Shown here: positions 62,508 to 64,000 of the stretch, one piece after another
Layout of the letters: every line of letters begins with the position of its first letter
Numbering within the stretch: position 1 is the first letter of the stretch
DNA from: an uncultured Lachnospiraceae bacterium
Lineage (GTDB): Bacteria > Bacillota > Clostridia > Lachnospirales > Lachnospiraceae
DNA: 64,000 nucleotides
NCBI GenBank assembly: GCA_910579865.1
Contig: CAJTXA010000008.1
Span: 1-64,000, forward strand
Direction of reading: 5' to 3'
Position numbers and translations under genes: made by a program
Notes under the pieces: model-generated
What the model was told of the DNA's origin: nothing
The model's input: only the letters and a program-made list of their open reading frames with translations
The model's database searches: none

Positions 62508-63929
62508 ATGAAAAAAAGTATGCCAGAAGGATTTTTATGGGGTGGTGCAACTGCTGCAAACCAGTATGAAGGAGGATGGAAGGAAGGAGGAAGAGGACCT
62601 TCCATTGCTGATATTTTAACAGGAGGAAGTGTAGAAAAAGAACGTCGTTTAACTGTTCCAGAGCCTTTGGAAAGTGAATTTTATCCAAATCATGAAGCAA
62701 CTGATTTTTATCATCATTGGAAAGAAGATATTGCACTTTTTGCAGAAATGGGATTTCGTGTTTATCGAATGTCAATCTCATGGTCAAGGGTGTTTCCAAA
62801 GGGAGATGAAGAAAATCCAAATGAAGAAGGTTTGCGCTTTTATGATCAGGTAATTGATGAGCTGTTAAAATACAAAATAGAACCTTTGATTACAATTTCA
62901 CATTATGAAAATCCCCTACATTTATCGTTGGAATATGGTGGATGGAAAAATCGAAAGTTGATTGATTTTTATTTGCGGTTTGCCGAAATACTATTTCAAC
63001 GATATAAAGGAAAGGTAAAATATTGGCTGACGTTTAATGAAATTAATATGTTGACTGTCCCATTTGGAGCTGTATTTTGTGCTGGAATGTTAGAGAAAAA
63101 AGATGAGTGTGAATCCTCTCGCTATCAGGCAATGCATCATCAGCTTGTAGCAAGTGCATTGGCAGTAGAGATGGCACATAGAATTGATCCAAAAAATAAA
63201 GTTGGCTGTATGCTTGCTTATCACAATGGTTATCCTTATACTTGTCATCCAAAAGATGTCCTTTATGCACAGCAATTTGGACAGATTCATAATTCAATTG
63301 CTGGAGATGTACATGTAAGAGGAAAATATCCGGGATTTGCAAGACGATATTTCTTGGAAAATGGGATTGAAATTTCAGAACTGCCAGAGGATAAGGAGAT
63401 TCTTTTAAAAGGAACGGTAGATTTTGTTTCGATTAGCTATTATTCTAGTATGTGTGTTAGTTTAACAACAGAGGGAGTAAAAACAGCAGGAAATGGAGTT
63501 AGTAATTTAAAAAATCCATATTTGGAAGCTTCCGAGTGGGGATGGCAGATTGACGCAGAAGGACTTCGTTATGTGTTAAATCAGATCTATGATCGTTATC
63601 AAAAACCGATTATGATTGTAGAAAATGGACTTGGTGCAGTAGACCAGGTGTCTGAGGATGGAGAAATTCATGACACCTATCGGATTGCTTATATGAGGCG
63701 GCATATTGAACAGATGAAAGAGGCTATATTCGATGGAGTGGATTTAATTGGATATACTTGTTGGGGATGTACAGATTTGGTAAGTGCTTCTACTGGCGAA
63801 GTAAAAAAACGATATGGACTTATTTATGTAAATAAACATGATGATGGAAGTGGAGATTTAGAAAGAAAGAGAAAAGAATCCTTTTATTGGTATCAGAATG
63901 TGATACGAACAAATGGAGAAGAATTATAG
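62508..63929 (+). CDS. bglA: 6-phospho-beta-glucosidase (GH1)
   Basis: 473 residues. N-terminal FLWGGATAANQYEGG, acid/base Glu178 in LTFNEIN and nucleophile Glu372 in IVENGLG. It hydrolyses the phosphorylated glucosides delivered by the PTS. GAGGTG upstream. Last gene of the operon and of the window. Confidence 0.95.
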   Translation: MKKSMPEGFLWGGATAANQYEGGWKEGGRGPSIADILTGGSVEKERRLTVPEPLESEFYPNHEATDFYHHWKEDIALFAEMGFRVYRMSISWSRVFPKGDEENPNEEGLRFYDQVIDELLKYKIEPLITISHYENPLHLSLEYGGWKNRKLIDFYLRFAEILFQRYKGKVKYWLTFNEINMLTVPFGAVFCAGMLEKKDECESSRYQAMHHQLVASALAVEMAHRIDPKNKVGCMLAYHNGYPYTCHPKDVLYAQQFGQIHNSIAGDVHVRGKYPGFARRYFLENGIEISELPEDKEILLKGTVDFVSISYYSSMCVSLTTEGVKTAGNGVSNLKNPYLEASEWGWQIDAEGLRYVLNQIYDRYQKPIMIVENGLGAVDQVSEDGEIHDTYRIAYMRRHIEQMKEAIFDGVDLIGYTCWGCTDLVSASTGEVKKRYGLIYVNKHDDGSGDLERKRKESFYWYQNVIRTNGEEL

Positions 63930-63935
63930 AATTAG

Positions 63936-63975
63936 AAAAGAGCCAGATTTTATAAAGTCTGGCTCTTAATGTTTC
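63936..63975 (+). terminator. Terminator hairpin after the bgl operon
   Basis: AAGAGCCAGA (63938-63947) pairs perfectly with TCTGGCTCTT (63958-63967), followed by AATGTTTCTTATTTTTC. The T-run is interrupted, so strength is uncertain. Confidence 0.75.
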
Positions 63976-64000
63976 TTATTTTTCTTCTATTGTTATTATT

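Overview
This 64 kb window is a chromosomal segment of a spore-forming, anaerobic, low-GC Firmicute, most likely a member of Clostridia/Lachnospiraceae. The evidence is the complete spoIIIA operon, spoIVB next to spo0A, the NfnAB transhydrogenase, the classical xseAB-ispA-dxs-tlyA-nadK-argR-recN operon and AT-rich coding sequence. Every supported gene is on the + strand.

Layout. 1-340: tRNA cluster (Leu truncated by the window edge, Phe, Gly, and a fourth tRNA-like gene with an abnormal anticodon arm). 0.8-9.6 kb: a giant secreted Ig-like (Big_2) protein, a zinc-ribbon/TPR membrane protein, and nfnA-nfnB. 9.7-16.8 kb: rlmH, a truncated Rpn-type nuclease remnant, a leucine-rich-repeat lipoprotein, a five-SH3 NlpC/P60 hydrolase, a DUF3810-type membrane metalloprotease-like protein preceded by a possible coupled small ORF, and a small lipoprotein. 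16.8-18.8 kb: an AAA ATPase split by a -1 frameshift at an A7 run, followed by an overlapping TOPRIM gene. This has the architecture of an ATPase-TOPRIM (OLD/PARIS-like) defence pair. 18.9-24.1 kb: spoIIIAA-AH behind a sigma-E-like promoter. 24.2-33.4 kb: Asp23/Gls24 protein, nusB, then xseA to recN. 33.5-37.8 kb: spoIVB, spo0A (with two Spo0A boxes upstream), glgA and two small coat-like genes.

37.8-52.5 kb is the most unusual part: a nine-gene, tightly packed operon behind a clear sigma-A promoter. It encodes a small membrane protein, an exported vWA protein with a cytoplasmic tail, a 1123-residue tubulin/FtsZ-like GTPase, two orphan proteins, a zinc-ribbon GTPase, a GAP1-like membrane protein, a second membrane vWA protein, and an Amidase_3-fold protein that has lost most of its catalytic residues. 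Predicted topology puts NTPases inside the cell and vWA and pseudo-amidase domains outside, so I infer a trans-envelope assembly. It resembles the GTPase/vWA/GAP1 gene sets discussed in comparative work on NTP-dependent conflict systems, but I know of no experimentally described system of this composition.

52.5-59.4 kb: its own promoter, a long structured leader, two large dynamin-like GTPases and a UDP-glucose 6-dehydrogenase. 59.5-64 kb: a beta-glucoside utilisation operon (licT-bglP-bglA type) with a classic RAT/terminator leader before the antiterminator gene and a second RAT-like element, with no visible terminator, before the PTS gene.
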